Part shown: positions 53,100-64,000 of the stretch, piece after piece | Layout: every line of letters begins with the position of its first letter | Position numbering within the stretch: the first letter of the stretch is position 1 | Assembly (NCBI GenBank): GCA_951802195.1 | Contig: OX637633.1 | Coordinates: 682,001-746,000, forward strand | Direction of reading: 5' to 3' | Source of the DNA: Tausonia pullulans | Taxonomy: Eukaryota > Basidiomycota > Tremellomycetes > Cystofilobasidiales > Mrakiaceae | Length of the DNA: 64,000 nt | Notes under the pieces: model-generated | What the model saw: the letters and a program-made list of their open reading frames with translations, nothing else | Told to the model about the DNA's origin: nothing | The model's database searches: none | Translations under genes and position numbers: made by a program

Positions 53100-55369
53100 A
53101 TGCGCGGAACGTCATCCACCATCGTCAAACACGACTCCGGCGCGACCTCACCGTCGCACGAGCAGGCCCCCTTTGACAACGCGTCGAACTTCGAGAAGCG
53201 TGATACTGAGAAGCACGCGGGTCAGACTCAGGGCGATAAGGTCCCCAAGCACCACGTCGAGGTCTTTGCCGTCAACCAAGAGGAGGGCGAGCCAAACTAC
53301 CGGGCGGTGTGAGTGACCCCTCTCCTCGCGCACCGTCGGACAGACATCCCTATTTGTCCTGTACCCTGGCCCGGCTCGAGTCCGTTATCTCAGGTCTTCT
53401 TCCTTTCATTCTGCTGACTCTTCCCTGGCGGTCTCATTTCCTGTCGGTCTCATTATCTGTAGCGGCGTCTTCTCCGCCTTCGTCCTTCTGCTCAAATCTC
53501 AGATCGGTCTCGGTGAGTTGAGCCTCGTCGAAATAGACAGCCAGCTTGCCTGACTCGTCCCTATCCGTTTTCTTTACGTACAGGTGTCCTTGCCCTCCCT
53601 CAGACCTTCTCAATCCTCGGAATTGTCGTAAGTATCATTTCGCTATGTCTCGTTCGCCTCTGCAGGGTGTGCTTGCTGCCGTCGTCCGTGCCCGCGCTCA
53701 ACCGTCCTGACGTAGACGGCGGTGCACCCATGATGCCTCCCTCCTTGGCCTTTTCTTGCTGACGACTCCCCTTCTCTCACCTCCGCCAGCCTGGCCTGAT
53801 TGTCATTATCGCTATTGGACTCATCACGACGTACGCCGATATCATCCTTGGAGACTTCGCGGTCCACTACGGTTCCGTCCATAACCTCGGCGACGTCGGT
53901 TTTATCCTCGGCGGCACCCTCGGCCGGGAGGTTCTCGGCACGGGCTACATGCTCTTCCAGTGGGTCTCCCTAGTAAACATCTCACCATTACCATGCACTT
54001 GAGGCTGACAATCGCTGGAACGACCTCCTCAGGATCTTCCTCGCCGCGTCTGGTATCCTCGCCGGGTCCAGTAAGTGACGCTCATTGCCTCACACTCCAC
54101 TCTTCTGATCTTTCCTGTTTTCCTCAAGTTGCGTTCAATGCCATCTCCACACACGGGACCTGCACCATCGTCTTCGCTGTTGTATCTGGTGAGATTTAAG
54201 AGTTTCTCTTGAGCGGCGAGGTCTCGTGGTCAGTACTGATCCTCGCCTCCTTTGCCAGCCATCATCGTTGGCTCTGGCGCCTCCCTCCGGACGTTCAAGC
54301 ACGTCTCAATGCTCGTCTGGGTTGGAGCCGTCTCCATCCTTACCGCCATCATGATTGTCCTTATCGCTGTTGGCGTTGTCGACCGGCCTGCCGCTGCGCC
54401 TCCGGGAGACTTCGACCTTCAGCTTCGCGCCTTCGGCAACCCGACATTCGCTGACGGCATGGTCGCCGTCGTCAACATTCTCTTCGCCTGGGCTGGTTCC
54501 CCCGGATATTTCTCTGTCGTGCGTGGCACTTGACACTCCCTTAAATAGCTCTTCTGATCTGATCTCCGTTCTCCACGTCCAGATTGCCGAGATGAGGCAG
54601 CCTCAGCAGTATCGCCGCGCAATGATCGCATCTCAGCTCTTCTGCGGTATCTTCTATTCGACTGTCGCAATTGTTCTCTGGCGGTACTGCGGTATCTACG
54701 TCGCTTCGCCGGCTCTCGGATCTGCTGGTCCTCTCATCAAGAAGGTCGCATACGGCCTCGCTCTCCCCGGAGTCCTCGCCGGTCCCATCATTCAGACGCA
54801 CCTCGCTGCCAAGTTCGGATTTGTCCGCATCCTCCGCGGTACCGTCCACCTTCAAAAGTCGACCAAGACACACTGGATCACCTGGATCTCAATGGTCGTC
54901 TCTTGCGTCGGTCTCGCGTGGATCATTGGAATGGTGGGAATACCCACTTTTTTTCGCATGCCTTTTTCACCTTGATCCTGACATGACACTCTGCAGGTCA
55001 TCCCTTTCTTCTCCTCCCTCATCGGTCTCGTCGGCGCTCTTTTCGGCTCCCTCTTCTGCATCTCCATCTTCGGATGGATCTGGATCTTCGAGAATGACCA
55101 CAAACGCAAAGAGGGCCCTACCTCTCTCCGGTACAAGCTCAGTTACGCCAACGCTGTGATGTTCATCGTCATCGGTCTCTTCCTCTGCGGCGCGGGTTTC
55201 TATGTAAGCAGCCTTCCCTCTACACGGTTGCCCTCGCCATCGTCTGACGTCTCTCTCTCCCTCCCGCCCTCAGGGTTCCGTCGTCTCCATCAAGGCCGAA
55301 TTCGACAAGGGAACTGTCGGAAGCCCTTTCTCGTGCGCAGACAATTCCGGTTCTGTGCCGTCGTCTTGA
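53100..55369 (+). CDS. Amino acid permease, AAAP family (neutral amino acid transporter type), multi-exon
   Basis: The product should be an integral membrane H+-coupled amino acid transporter related to fungal Mtr. Exon 1 (53100-53308) is a hydrophilic cytoplasmic N-terminus (MRGTSSTIVKHDSGATSPSH to EGEPNYRAV). Exon 2 (53463-53512) starts the first membrane helix, GVFSAFVLLLKSQIGLGVLA, the family's hallmark region. Further helices are PGLIVIIAIGLITTYADIIL, GYMLFQIFLAASGILAGSIA, MLVWVGAVSILTAIMIVLIA, MVAVVNILFAWAGSPGYFSV, LPGVLAGPIIQTHLAAKFGF, WISMVVSCVGLAWIIGMVIP, SLIGLVGALFGSLFCISIFG and MFIVIGLFLCGAGFYGSVVS, about eleven in all. The end is ...NSGSVPSS with TGA at 55367-55369. The ATG at 53100 was chosen because only non-ATG codons extend the frame upstream. 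Confidence 0.92.
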
Positions 55370-56189
55370 TCTGGATGCCTCTGCTCGCCCTCCCCTTCGC
55401 TCCTCCTCTTCCTTTCCCTTATCTCTCTTTTCCCTTCATCCCCACTCCACGGAGACGCCATCGCGCGCTGTGTTCTTCTCCTGTGTGTTCTCATTAGCAC
55501 TTGTTACGAGAGGGTCCAGCTTGTCTTCTGGGCCCTGTCATTTGTTTTAAGAAAAACATGATCCCTCCCGTCTCCCTTTTGGAGGTCTCTGTAGAAGCAT
55601 CCCCATTTCTCTCCACTTGCATCTTCCATTGTATGATCTACAGTCTCACACGCACCACCGGGAGCCTTTATTTCGAGCATGTGTGGGACCTCAAAGCAGA
55701 ATGAAACTTCCACCACTTAACAAGTGATATGAGCCCTTCCCTTATTTCCGGCGCAGGACCGATCGGTTGGACCGGATCGACGCGTCACTGCAGGTCCTTG
55801 GTCAGCTCGCGCTTCAGAATCTGAATAGGACCAACTCATACCTCTGCTTCCTCGAGAGACTACCGTGGCCCACAGGCGTAGCGAGGTGATCCGATGTATG
55901 CTCCCCAGGTACTGGCGAGCTCGCACGAGACGGACTGGAGTAGAGGGGTGCGGAGATGGTCAGTTCTTGACGAGAGTTCATGTGAAGCAGGCCCTGGTGG
56001 TACCTTCGAAAGACATCGCGAATATCGGTGCTTCAAGCAAGAGGACCCATCAGCTTTCGACTTGAGCCTTCAAAAGGATCGGAATTGAGACGAACCTGAG
56101 GCGTTTACTGTGCTTCTTGACTGCAACATTGAGTGTGTCGCTAGAGACAAGAGAGGTTCAGCGACCACGAAAGTACTCTTATGCTCGAC
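55370..56189. other. Intergenic stretch between convergent genes
   Basis: It holds the 3' flanks of the permease (+) and the RhoGEF gene (-). No RNA gene, repeat or further coding region is recognised. Confidence 0.5.
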
Positions 56190-59100
56190 TTACGCGAAAG
56201 ACGATCTTCGACTCAAACTCCGTCTAGACTCGTCCCCATCCTCGCCCGCGTAGACGGCTCCCACGACCCCTCCTCCACCTGAAGACCCAATGCTCAGGAA
56301 TCCGTCGTTCGAAGTGTTGGTCCAACTATACAAGCGAGCTATCAGAAACGTTGCGCGACAACGATGGCAGCGTTTGCACATACCTGAGGCTGTTGCTCGT
56401 GCTCCCAAATCGGCCGTGTCCTCCTCCCCCAACAGGGCCACGCGCCCGATCGCGGACCTCCTTGATCCGGTCGAGTTCCTTCGTCCTATCCGCAAGCCAA
56501 CGCTTGCCGCGTTCTTCGCTGCCGGATTGGCTAATGGGCAGGAGGGCGGCGTTGTCGCCTACAAAGGACGTCACGTCGTAGGCGTGGGCAATGATCTCGT
56601 AGAGAGCATCGTCAGGTTGGGCGTATTCTTGATAGGTGAAGAGGAGGTGAGCATTTGACAGCACTGGAACGAGACTAGAGTGATGCACTCACTCGACGAC
56701 ACCGTGGGCACAGCCTGGTGAACCTCTCGAAGTAGCTTGGAGGATGACTGTAGCTTCCTGCGAAACAAGACGTTCTAATTAGACATGATCACAGAAGAGC
56801 CCAAGTTTTTGGGAGACCCCACTTGAGGAGGAGCTCCAGCGTCTCAGTGGAAGGTCCATCGCTGGTGGCCTTGAGAAACTGATGCATGAGGTTGTCAACC
56901 GTAGAGGCAGATTCTTCAACAAGACGATACGTGGCTGCTCGATGTGAGATCGCGCCCTGATCAATTGGGTGTAGTGTCAGGAAGCCATTCTGTGGAGAAC
57001 ATATCCGCTGACGCACAATGGCGATGTCCCACATCTGCAAGACACTTCGTGCACTCTCCACCAACATCTCGGATCTCGGATCCGTACACCCTTCCTCATT
57101 GTGGCCGCCGCTCTCTCGAGCAAGTGCTTGTAACGAGACTTCGTCAGAGACGGAGCCCATCGCTCTTACAGCTCTCTCCGTCTCAGCTGATTTCTTCCTC
57201 AGCGCGTCTCCATATCCAGCATCGGGTCGTGCCCTGAGCCCCGCACCGCCGGGGGACGAGTCGAGCTTCCACTTGCGGACGCGGTCCTCTGCCTTCCCGG
57301 CCGAGCTGTCGACGCGCTTCCCCAGCGCATCGAGCCGAGCCCGGGCAGCATCTAGCACTTCGGTAGAGCCAGGCTCTTGGGCCGGAGCCAGGCAGAGAAG
57401 AGAGCTGAGGAGGAGGCTGTAACGCGGAAGGCGAGGTAGAGGCCGAGAGAGGAAATGCTCGAGCTTGAGGCGTCGAGTGAAGGGGTTCGCGTGGAAGCGC
57501 TATAGTGATAAATCCAAATTAGCTGATGAGTGGGAACCATGATAGATGAAAGGGTGGAGGACTCACCTCCACCAGTCTCGAGAACGCCGGATTCGCCAGG
57601 CGCTCGTGTCTCGCCCTCCAAGACGCGAGAGGGAACGCCTCGGCGTACTCCACGTAGGTTTCTTCCCACTCAAAACCGAGATCATTGAGAAAAACGCGAG
57701 CAAGCGCGGCAATGCTGATGCGCGGGTGCTCGCGCTGTTGGAGGCGGAGGAGGCCAGCGAGGAGGAGCTGGTGGTGCTGGAGAAGATCTGCTAGAGCATC
57801 GGGGGAGATAGCGCGGAGAAAGTTGAGAAGGCGATCCGGGAGGATGATGGGAGTGGGAGAAGAGGTTTGAAGGGGAACGATGAAGAGCTAGACGAAGTGT
57901 CAGCTCATGCAGCGAGGCTGAGCTGTGAACTGCTGCTATCAAGGCCGACATACATTTTGAAGAATAGTCAGGTCGTGAACAAATTGCAGCTCAGTTTTCA
58001 CAAGTTCGAATATTATTTGCTGGACCTCTTGCTCCGGCCCTGTCATCGCCTCCTTCGTCGACCCGAGCACTAACTTATCCCAGCGGGCGTCATCGTCTCC
58101 CGCGCCATACCCTGAGCCCTTCTGGAACGAGAGGAGGTCCCCGTCCAGCTTGTAGAGTTCTATGGCTGAGTCTGCTCGAGTAATAAGCTCCTCGGCTGTA
58201 CAGGAAGCGGTGGCAGCGGCGGGCGGGAGTGACGAGACGAGACGATGATAGCGCTCCATCTGCGCCGCCGAGCTCGCCACCACAACTTCTAGCACAGGCG
58301 GTTTAGAGAAAGTCGATATGGCGTGATTCTTCGGAGATGTAGTCAAGTCGTTGAAGGGGTCACCTCAAGGTTGATCATCGTTTGAGAATCAGTGCCAGTC
58401 AAAGAGTGTGCTGTCTTCGGCCGGAAACTCACTAGCTTCAACGAGTCCTTTGGAGCTTTCTGCGACGGGGTGCCTGAAATCACATTCGGGAAGCGCTATT
58501 GCGCCTGTGGACGGGGATATCAGTGCTGTCATGATCGGTGTGCTGTCCCAGCCGAGCGCGCCTTGATGAGCAAAATCGACCGGATGTTTGTAAGGTTGAG
58601 GACTGGCGTTTGATGGATGAGATTGCAACCAGTCAGAAGGGTCGGTAGAAGGAAGCCGTGCCGTCGTTTGAACGGGAGACTGCGAGAAAATGGCCGCCGG
58701 TTCGGAACTGGGGGGCACGGAAGGCGGCCTGTTGGGTGGGTAAGCGAGGAACGATATCAGCGTCATGCATGTGCGAACACTTAACATGTACGACAAGGTA
58801 CACACGGATCCCAGGTTGACGTCCTGGTGTTGTGGTCGACATCTTCGTACGTGGGTGACGCGTGTGAGGAGCGTCAGAGGTGAACTCGAAAGCTCTGAGG
58901 GGTCAACAACCACACTTCACGGCTCCGGCTTACAGTACGGGGCGCCCTCGTACGAGAACATCATCTCCCAGCCGGGAGGAAGTGTGCTCGCTGATCCGAG
59001 GGCCGATTTGGATGCTGAAAACAGGATGGTATCGGACGTTGATGGAACCGGTGCAACGCGTGCGGGCTCGAGCACAGGAGTGATGGGCCTAAGGTTGTCA

Positions 59101-59532
59101 TGTGACGCGTCGACGGAGCCAGGGAGATCAGACCTCGCCGGCACCATTCGATGTGGCAGAAAATTGACCGACCTCTCCCACTGGTTTGTTTGATTCACAT
59201 GGTCCACGTCTGGGTGTGGATGTAGCGAAAGTCAGCACGACGGCGTAATGACGATTTCGACCGTAGGAGGGATGCCTACAATAGAAGGCGCCATGTTTTG
59301 GGTCCCACTTCTCCTCCCATCCTGCAGGGAGGGCTTCCAAGTTTAATGCGGAAGATGAGGAGGATACAGAGCTGGCTGTTTGTGGGAGCAGACTTTGGCT
59401 CCCGGAGGGCGTCCTTCCGCCAGAGGAGACTGCTGTCTTCGAGGTCTGTCTCATCGACGTGACGGTCGTGCTCCCCGCGGACGAGGAGGAGCCTACGGGC
59501 GGGAAGTGACGATAGCTTGGACCGTAACCCAT
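56190..59532 (-). CDS. Protein with two WW domains and a RhoGEF (DH) domain, multi-exon
   Basis: The predicted role is to activate a Rho-family GTPase by nucleotide exchange, with WW domains binding Pro-rich partners. From the ATG at 59532 (MGYGPSYRHFPPVG) the first WW domain reads LPAGWEEKWDPKHGAFY then, after an intron, VDHVNQTNQWER; the second reads LPPGWEMMFSYEGAPY then VDHNTRTSTWDP. A Pro/Ser linker follows (QSPVQTTARLPSTDPSDWLQ). The DH domain begins EQEVQQIIFELVKTELQFVH (CR1), continues ILPDRLLNFLRAISPDALAD and has the CR3-like LKLEHFLSRPLPRLPRYSLL. Helical segments follow (LDAARARLDALGKRVDSS; DDALYEIIAHAYDVTSFVGD). The C-terminus ends ESRRSLSRRSSFA near 56190. I see no clear PH domain. 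Exon joins in the last third (56300-57000) are uncertain. Confidence 0.82.
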
Positions 59533-61649
59533 CTCTCTCTCGCCAAGGGCTTAGGCGTGTCTGGAATCCCGGCCAGGAGGGTGGTGCGCTAATGATGGTT
59601 GTTGGGTCCAAAGGTCGACGAATTGAGACGTGCGTCTCGGCCCTCGCGTTTCTTGAGTGTCAACCCTTCCTTTGTCGATCTCGTCCATCAGAGATGAGTC
59701 AACTCTCTAGTGACAGACCCTCGCATGAAATCTTGTCGACTTTCAACAAGAATCACGAGAGAGTTTTGCATTTGGAGGTAGGTCATCCTGAAGGCAGAGG
59801 CGGCAGCAAGCCCCAGGTGGGGGTGGCCTCGCTCCACCGAGGCTGACGCGCTTGAGAATGGACCTTTCTCAAGTCATCCCTCAATCGCCACGGCCTTTCC
59901 TCCCTCGACCCCTCATCGCGTTTCCCAGCACGCTCGCTCCGGGGCAAAGGGCGTCGGCCAATGAGCCCTCCTCTTCCCAAGCGAAGCAATGCATCCAGCA
60001 ACATCGCGCCGTCTCCGTGTGAACGTCGATATGCACTCAACGGCGCCACTTCTTCGAGGACAGCGACGGTGACGTCTAAAAGCACAACACTGAGGGAGGA
60101 TGGGGAGCTGACTTGTCTGCTTACTTGCACAGAGAGGGAAGGCTCTTGCGCGTTTCGATATTTTCATGCTTTATCGACCTTTCACCTGGATGGCCTTTCC
60201 TTTTCCCCCCATCCGAGGTAGGTCGCCATTTTCCTTTACGTCTCAACCTCACCGACACCACGGTGTGCGACTCGCGTCGCGATTGAGCTTCAAAATAAAT
60301 GTCCGCGCGCAGCGAGCCCTGAATCGACACGTGGTTGATAGCCGGACCGGCGTTACGCCGCATGCCTTTTCAATCAAATTGGGACAAGGAAGAGCAACAT
60401 CTTGATCGCAGGCACGAACTAGAGGATTCCAAACAAGGCTGGCTCTACCGAAACTGACAAATAGCTGCATACATTGGCGAGTCTGTGACCGGTGAGAGTC
60501 GAAGCCTCGTCCAAGCAGAAGAAAGAAGCCCTCATTTGGCTTGTTTAAGATTTACTCTTGTCTTCAATGTTCGACCTTCCCAAATCACAAAACAATTGTA
60601 AATCATTCTTCTTCCATCTCTCATAGGGTTACCTCGCTCTCTACGTATAACTCATGACTTAAATACAAAAAAAAATTCTTCCGGGGGCCGCGGAGAACGC
60701 TCAGACCCACGACGGCCCACGCGCGGCTGTCGCATCCTGTTCTCTTCCATCACGTCGCGGCCCTACTGGTGGACATCCTACTCGACTGGGCCATGTTGCT
60801 TGTGCGGTCGAGAACCTGCCAGCATGACTTTTGTGTAGACTCGTTCGTGTTCCCTGTATTTCAATCTCTCACCCTCACGTGAGAGGGATCCAAGACATAC
60901 GGGTGAGGGAGGGAGTTGGCGACTGACGATCTTGCAGAAGAGGCCGAGGACCTCTCTCAAGCTCCCTGAACCTCCTGGCCGCTGAGCGACACTTCTTTCG
61001 CCTTTTTCGCTGTGTAAATCTGAGGAGACATGTATGCCATCAAGAGGACGATACGTCAGCTGCTATGTCAGCTTAGCTGATCATCTTTCTTCTGCCACGC
61101 TCACTCACTCGCTCACTCCTAAGCCCCGCCCGGGCAAGCGCCATGCATCGTCGATGCCAGGAAATCCGACTCTTTTGCATTGCCAGAAGGGCAAAGGCAA
61201 CACAGGTGAGCTTTGGGAACCATCAACGTCCTCATGTATCCTGCATTTTGACGGCGCGACTTAGCACACTCGCAACTCTGTTCTGTTCTTATGGGACTAG
61301 ACCTTGACGCGTCTTCCTCATTTCCCTGCTAACGACCGCTGGATGCCGTCTCTTCGCGGTCTTCTCCCATTGTCGTAAGTATATGTTCGTGGGTGGGAAT
61401 TCCTATGAACCGGTTACTTCTCCATGGTGTCGAGCTGCATCTACGCCAACACAAGATTACGGTAGAATGTCTCCAGATTCTCGCACCTCAGAAGACGCCT
61501 TGCCCATGTGAAACACAGCGACTACAGCAACAACATATGTGTCCCCTTCGCAGATCGTGCTCTACTCTGGTGTGTACATCTACCCTCTAGCATGAGTGCT
61601 TGTCATGCCTATGCCTGACTGTCGCGTACCGCATTTATCCAATTATTAT
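59533..61649. other. Gene-poor stretch
   Basis: Both strands show only short open frames without ATG, splice logic or family resemblance. The first part must hold the promoter of the minus-strand RhoGEF gene. A short A-run is at 60666-60676. Confidence 0.5.
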
Positions 61650-62840
61650 TTTCCGCCTATTCAGCTACGATCTTTCATGTCACACTCTACCAGCGCAAGG
61701 GGATTATCAAGGACTTCAAGACTGCTTATAGGCCGATCCCGCTGGCGAGAGTGGCGAGCTTGCCTTCCTTGAGCCCCCTTGTCCGCTTCATATCCTCTCG
61801 ACCGTCGACTGGGGATATATATACCCTACCTTGGTCCCGCAGAGAATTCCCATAACCGGACCATAGCAAATTATTCTGAGGCCCTGTAGTAAACCTATCC
61901 TGCCCTAACCGTCGTCGCCGTCGTGCTTGGCTGCGTTGGCATGACCATGTGGCTTATCCATGTCTCGGTCGTCCAATTTCTTCAGCACCTTTCCACTGCA
62001 TCATGTGTCGTCCTCGCTCCACCTTTCTGCTGATCGCTGCGTTGACTTCTCCAGGTCCTCGTCATTCTCCTCGGGCTCATTTACTCATCACGGGAGTTGA
62101 AGTATCCCTCAACATTCTCGCCAAGCTCATCGGAGGTCCCATCTACCTAGGGAACGCGACATCGTCAAATCCTACGGAATCAAGACTTGCGACCACGGTG
62201 CGTGAGATCTCCTCCTGGCGCTAATTCGGATACTAATGAAACTGTCATATCACACCCCGACTATCATCAGCAATTATCTTTGCCCCAGATCTTAAACTCG
62301 CTCGTTACACGAAGACTGAGCAGCGCTACACCTTCGCCGTCCAGATCTGGGGAGCGCTTATTTCGGCCTTCGGGCTACCTCCATCTACAACTTTCGTGCG
62401 TGTCCCTGTCATTTTGTTTGCTCCTGCTTGGCATTGGTTCACCATGTTCTCTTCCAATATAAATATATATATATTGTTTCAGAGCTTGCTATCCCAGGGG
62501 TTTGTATTTCCACGCAAAAGGATCCCTGCATCTGCAACGGTCCCAACAGCGAATCTCATTGCTGTGTCACATTCACATCCCCCACTGCCGCTCTGAACAC
62601 TCCCTCTTTCTTTACTAGCCTTCATCACGGGTTCCGTTTTCTGGGAACATCGGTCCAAAGCCCATCTTTGGTGCCAGAGGAATCTGGTCAGCCCTTCCCC
62701 TTCCTCACCATCATAGCCTCGCCCCCAATCACATCCTGATTCTATACGTGCTGTTCTACAGTACCTTGCTTCTCTATAGTTTCCTCCTCGGAGCGTTATT
62801 CCCCATTCCCTTTCACTTTCTATCCAAGAGGAACGTTGCG
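61650..62840 (+). pseudogene. Decayed oligopeptide transporter (OPT family) gene
   Basis: Pieces of an OPT transporter appear in order on the + strand: ATIFHVTLYQRKGIIKDFKT (61660-61720), VEVSLNILAKLIGGPIYLGN (62095-62157), then in another frame IVKSYGIKTCDH (62162-62200), LKLARYTKTEQRYTFAVQIW (62290-62350), SGNIGPKPIFGARG (62640-62680) and LLGALFPIPFHFLSKR (62787-62832). These match the family's N(I/V)(L/F) (A/T)E(L/F)IGG..PG, DLKLG.Y.K.P.R and IGP..IFG segments. The frame shift near 62160, stops between blocks, and the missing N-terminal and C-terminal parts show it is not functional as read. The missing end lies next to the solo LTR beginning at 62950. Confidence 0.75.
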
Positions 62841-62949
62841 TGAGTCCAAATGTTTTGTCCTCGTCACTTTCCAAATCTCTCCTCGTTATTGCGCTCTACA
62901 CCTTCACGTCCTTTCCTTTCTTTTCTCTCTCAATTCATTGGTACCAATA

Positions 62950-63541
62950 TGTCAGGACTAGCGGACTCGCCATCTCGGGCTCTGAGCCTGGCCACTTCTC
63001 CGCCTCCGCTCTCGCGCCTCCGACCTGGTCTTTTTACTCGACATGCTTCGGATGCTCTATGCGGTTCGCCTGCACAGCCCATTGTTTGCTCAGCATTCCC
63101 TCTCATTCGCTTCTTCTTTCGCCACATCTTCCCACATTCCTTACTTCGTTCTCCTTCCACCTCTTCCCATTCTTTATCTGTCCCTCGATCTGTATTTTCT
63201 CATCCCTCTCATCCCCTCCTTTGTTCCCTCCCACCTTCCCGTCTGTGAAACGTTCAATTTATCGTAGACTTTTGTTCTAAAATCTGACTATCATTTGTAA
63301 CCGACAAACCTGCCCAAGACCTCGAAGCGAACTCATGTGTCAGGATCACACGCCTGTTTCGCTATTGGCTACTTAATCTCATGCAACTGGATCTTTTGAA
63401 TCGGATTTAGTGCATTTTACCGGCCACATGTTAAAATTGTTAAAGCATGAACTCCATTCTGCACATCATGCCACCTCCCCCGCTTCAGTTCCACTCCTCT
63501 ACAGACAGCCCTCTCCTTAGCCCTCAACCCCTGTCCTGACA
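62950..63541 (+). repeat. Diverged solo gypsy-type LTR, interrupted by a mini element
   Basis: It begins TGTCAGGAC and ends CTGACA and shares ordered blocks with the LTR at 20261-20676 (GACTCGCC, CTTCTTTCGCCACAT, TTCAATTTATCGTAGAC, TCTGACTATCAT, CCGACAAACCTGCCCAAGAC, CGAAGCGA). No internal coding region is attached. It contains the 128-bp mini element at 63338-63465. No clear target duplication is seen around the LTR, consistent with age. Confidence 0.72.
63338..63465 (+). mobile_element. 128-bp LTR-like mini element with 5-bp target duplication, second copy
   Basis: The insert begins TGTCAGGATCAC and ends CATTCTGCACA and is flanked by TCATG on both sides (63333-63337 and 63466-63470). It aligns end to end with 19168-19296 with many substitutions but matching termini and an internal GTTAAAGCATGAA block. 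It sits inside a solo LTR. Confidence 0.88.
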
Positions 63542-64000
63542 CTATGATTGTAGTGTCTGTTGATAAATCTTGGTCTCCTTTCCTGTCGATGCATGCATTA
63601 AGACGTCGTCCCTTTCGTTGGCACTGACGTTCTGCTTAGTCCCTCGGCAAGGGCCCTCCGGGAGAAAGCAGGTGCGCTTAGCTTCCAGCTTCAAAATCCA
63701 TCAAGACTGATGCCGGTCTCATGTGTCATAGCCGATCCTAACGGTTGCGTACGAGGAAGGGGAGAGCGAACTGCTTTCGACTGCAGCCCCTCCCCTCCGA
63801 AGCGTTCCGTTCAAGGTGCGTTGACTGAGCAGGTCGATGATACAGCGCTATCTTTTACTAAGTTTGGATTTCATTAATGCTTAAGCTTGGCAGGCCTGAC
63901 GCATTGCCGACAGTCCTTCATCTCATGGCACCGGCAAAAAGCCAAGCAACTGGACGTGCGTCAATTGGGCTATCCAACGCGTGCTTGCATCCGCCCCTTC
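63542..64000. other. Right-edge stretch without recognised gene
   Basis: No coding region is recognised. A 7-bp inverted repeat GACACTA/TAGTGTC spans the LTR edge at 63537-63556. Confidence 0.45.

Noticed and set aside
59783-60130. Minus-strand frame upstream of the WW-RhoGEF gene
   Set aside because: It begins at a GTG and not an ATG, and shows no domain or splice link to the first WW exon.
60166-60405. Plus-strand ATG frame of 79 codons
   Set aside because: Composition and lack of any motif or intron signals suggest chance.
63537-63556. Hairpin GACACTA/TAGTGTC considered as a terminator
   Set aside because: A seven-base stem without context in a eukaryotic intergenic region; probably chance at the LTR edge.
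63466-64000. Telomere or subtelomere at the right edge
   Set aside because: No TTAGGG-type or other tandem telomeric repeat is present.

Overview
The window looks like a basidiomycete chromosome, most likely from a GC-rich, intron-dense yeast-like fungus of the Pucciniomycotina type (red-yeast relatives). I infer this from short introns (about 50-100 bp, GTNNGT donors, CTGAC-like branch sites, CAG/TAG acceptors), tight gene packing, divergent short promoters, and the gene and retroelement content. No species is assigned.

Bases 1 to about 21,020 are almost pure LTR retrotransposon. Two Ty1/copia families (A, LTR about 305-326 bp; B, LTR 176 bp) and one Ty3/gypsy chromovirus family (LTR 360 bp, chromodomain after integrase) are inserted into one another. 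From the left: gypsy (-) 1-3537 cut into copia A (-), which is cut into a gypsy LTR, which is cut into copia B (+) ending at 8659, which is cut into copia A (-) 8660-9052. From the right: gypsy (+) 18925-20676 is cut by copia B (-) 15838-18924, which is cut by gypsy (+) 13693-15837, which is cut by copia A. The two nests meet in one copia A element (9053-13692) whose two LTRs differ in U3 and whose flanks do not match, which suggests a recombinant. Such a cluster could be centromeric or pericentromeric heterochromatin.

Bases 21,020-24,540 are decayed DNA: a polypurine minisatellite, a pair of inverted duplicated segments and a trace of a DNA transposase helix-turn-helix.

Bases 24,544-59,532 are an ordinary dense host gene block: a DCN1-like cullin neddylation factor (-), choline-phosphate cytidylyltransferase (+), a probable mitochondrial protein of unknown function (-), DNA ligase IV (+), a rhodanese plus dual-specificity phosphatase (-), a two-LIM-domain protein (-), RNA polymerase I subunit RPA49 (-), the H3K36 methyltransferase SET2 (+), a possible tiny secreted peptide (+), a DsbA/thioredoxin-fold protein (-), molybdopterin synthase large subunit (-), an amino acid permease of the AAAP family (+) and a protein with two WW domains and a RhoGEF domain (-). 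These are unrelated housekeeping and signalling genes; no operon-like pathway cluster is visible.

Bases 59,533-64,000 hold little: a decayed oligopeptide transporter (OPT) gene whose end lies next to a diverged solo LTR, which itself carries a 128-bp LTR-like mini element. The same mini element sits inside the gypsy copy at 19,168. Both copies have perfect 5-bp target duplications, making it the clearest candidate for an undescribed small mobile element.
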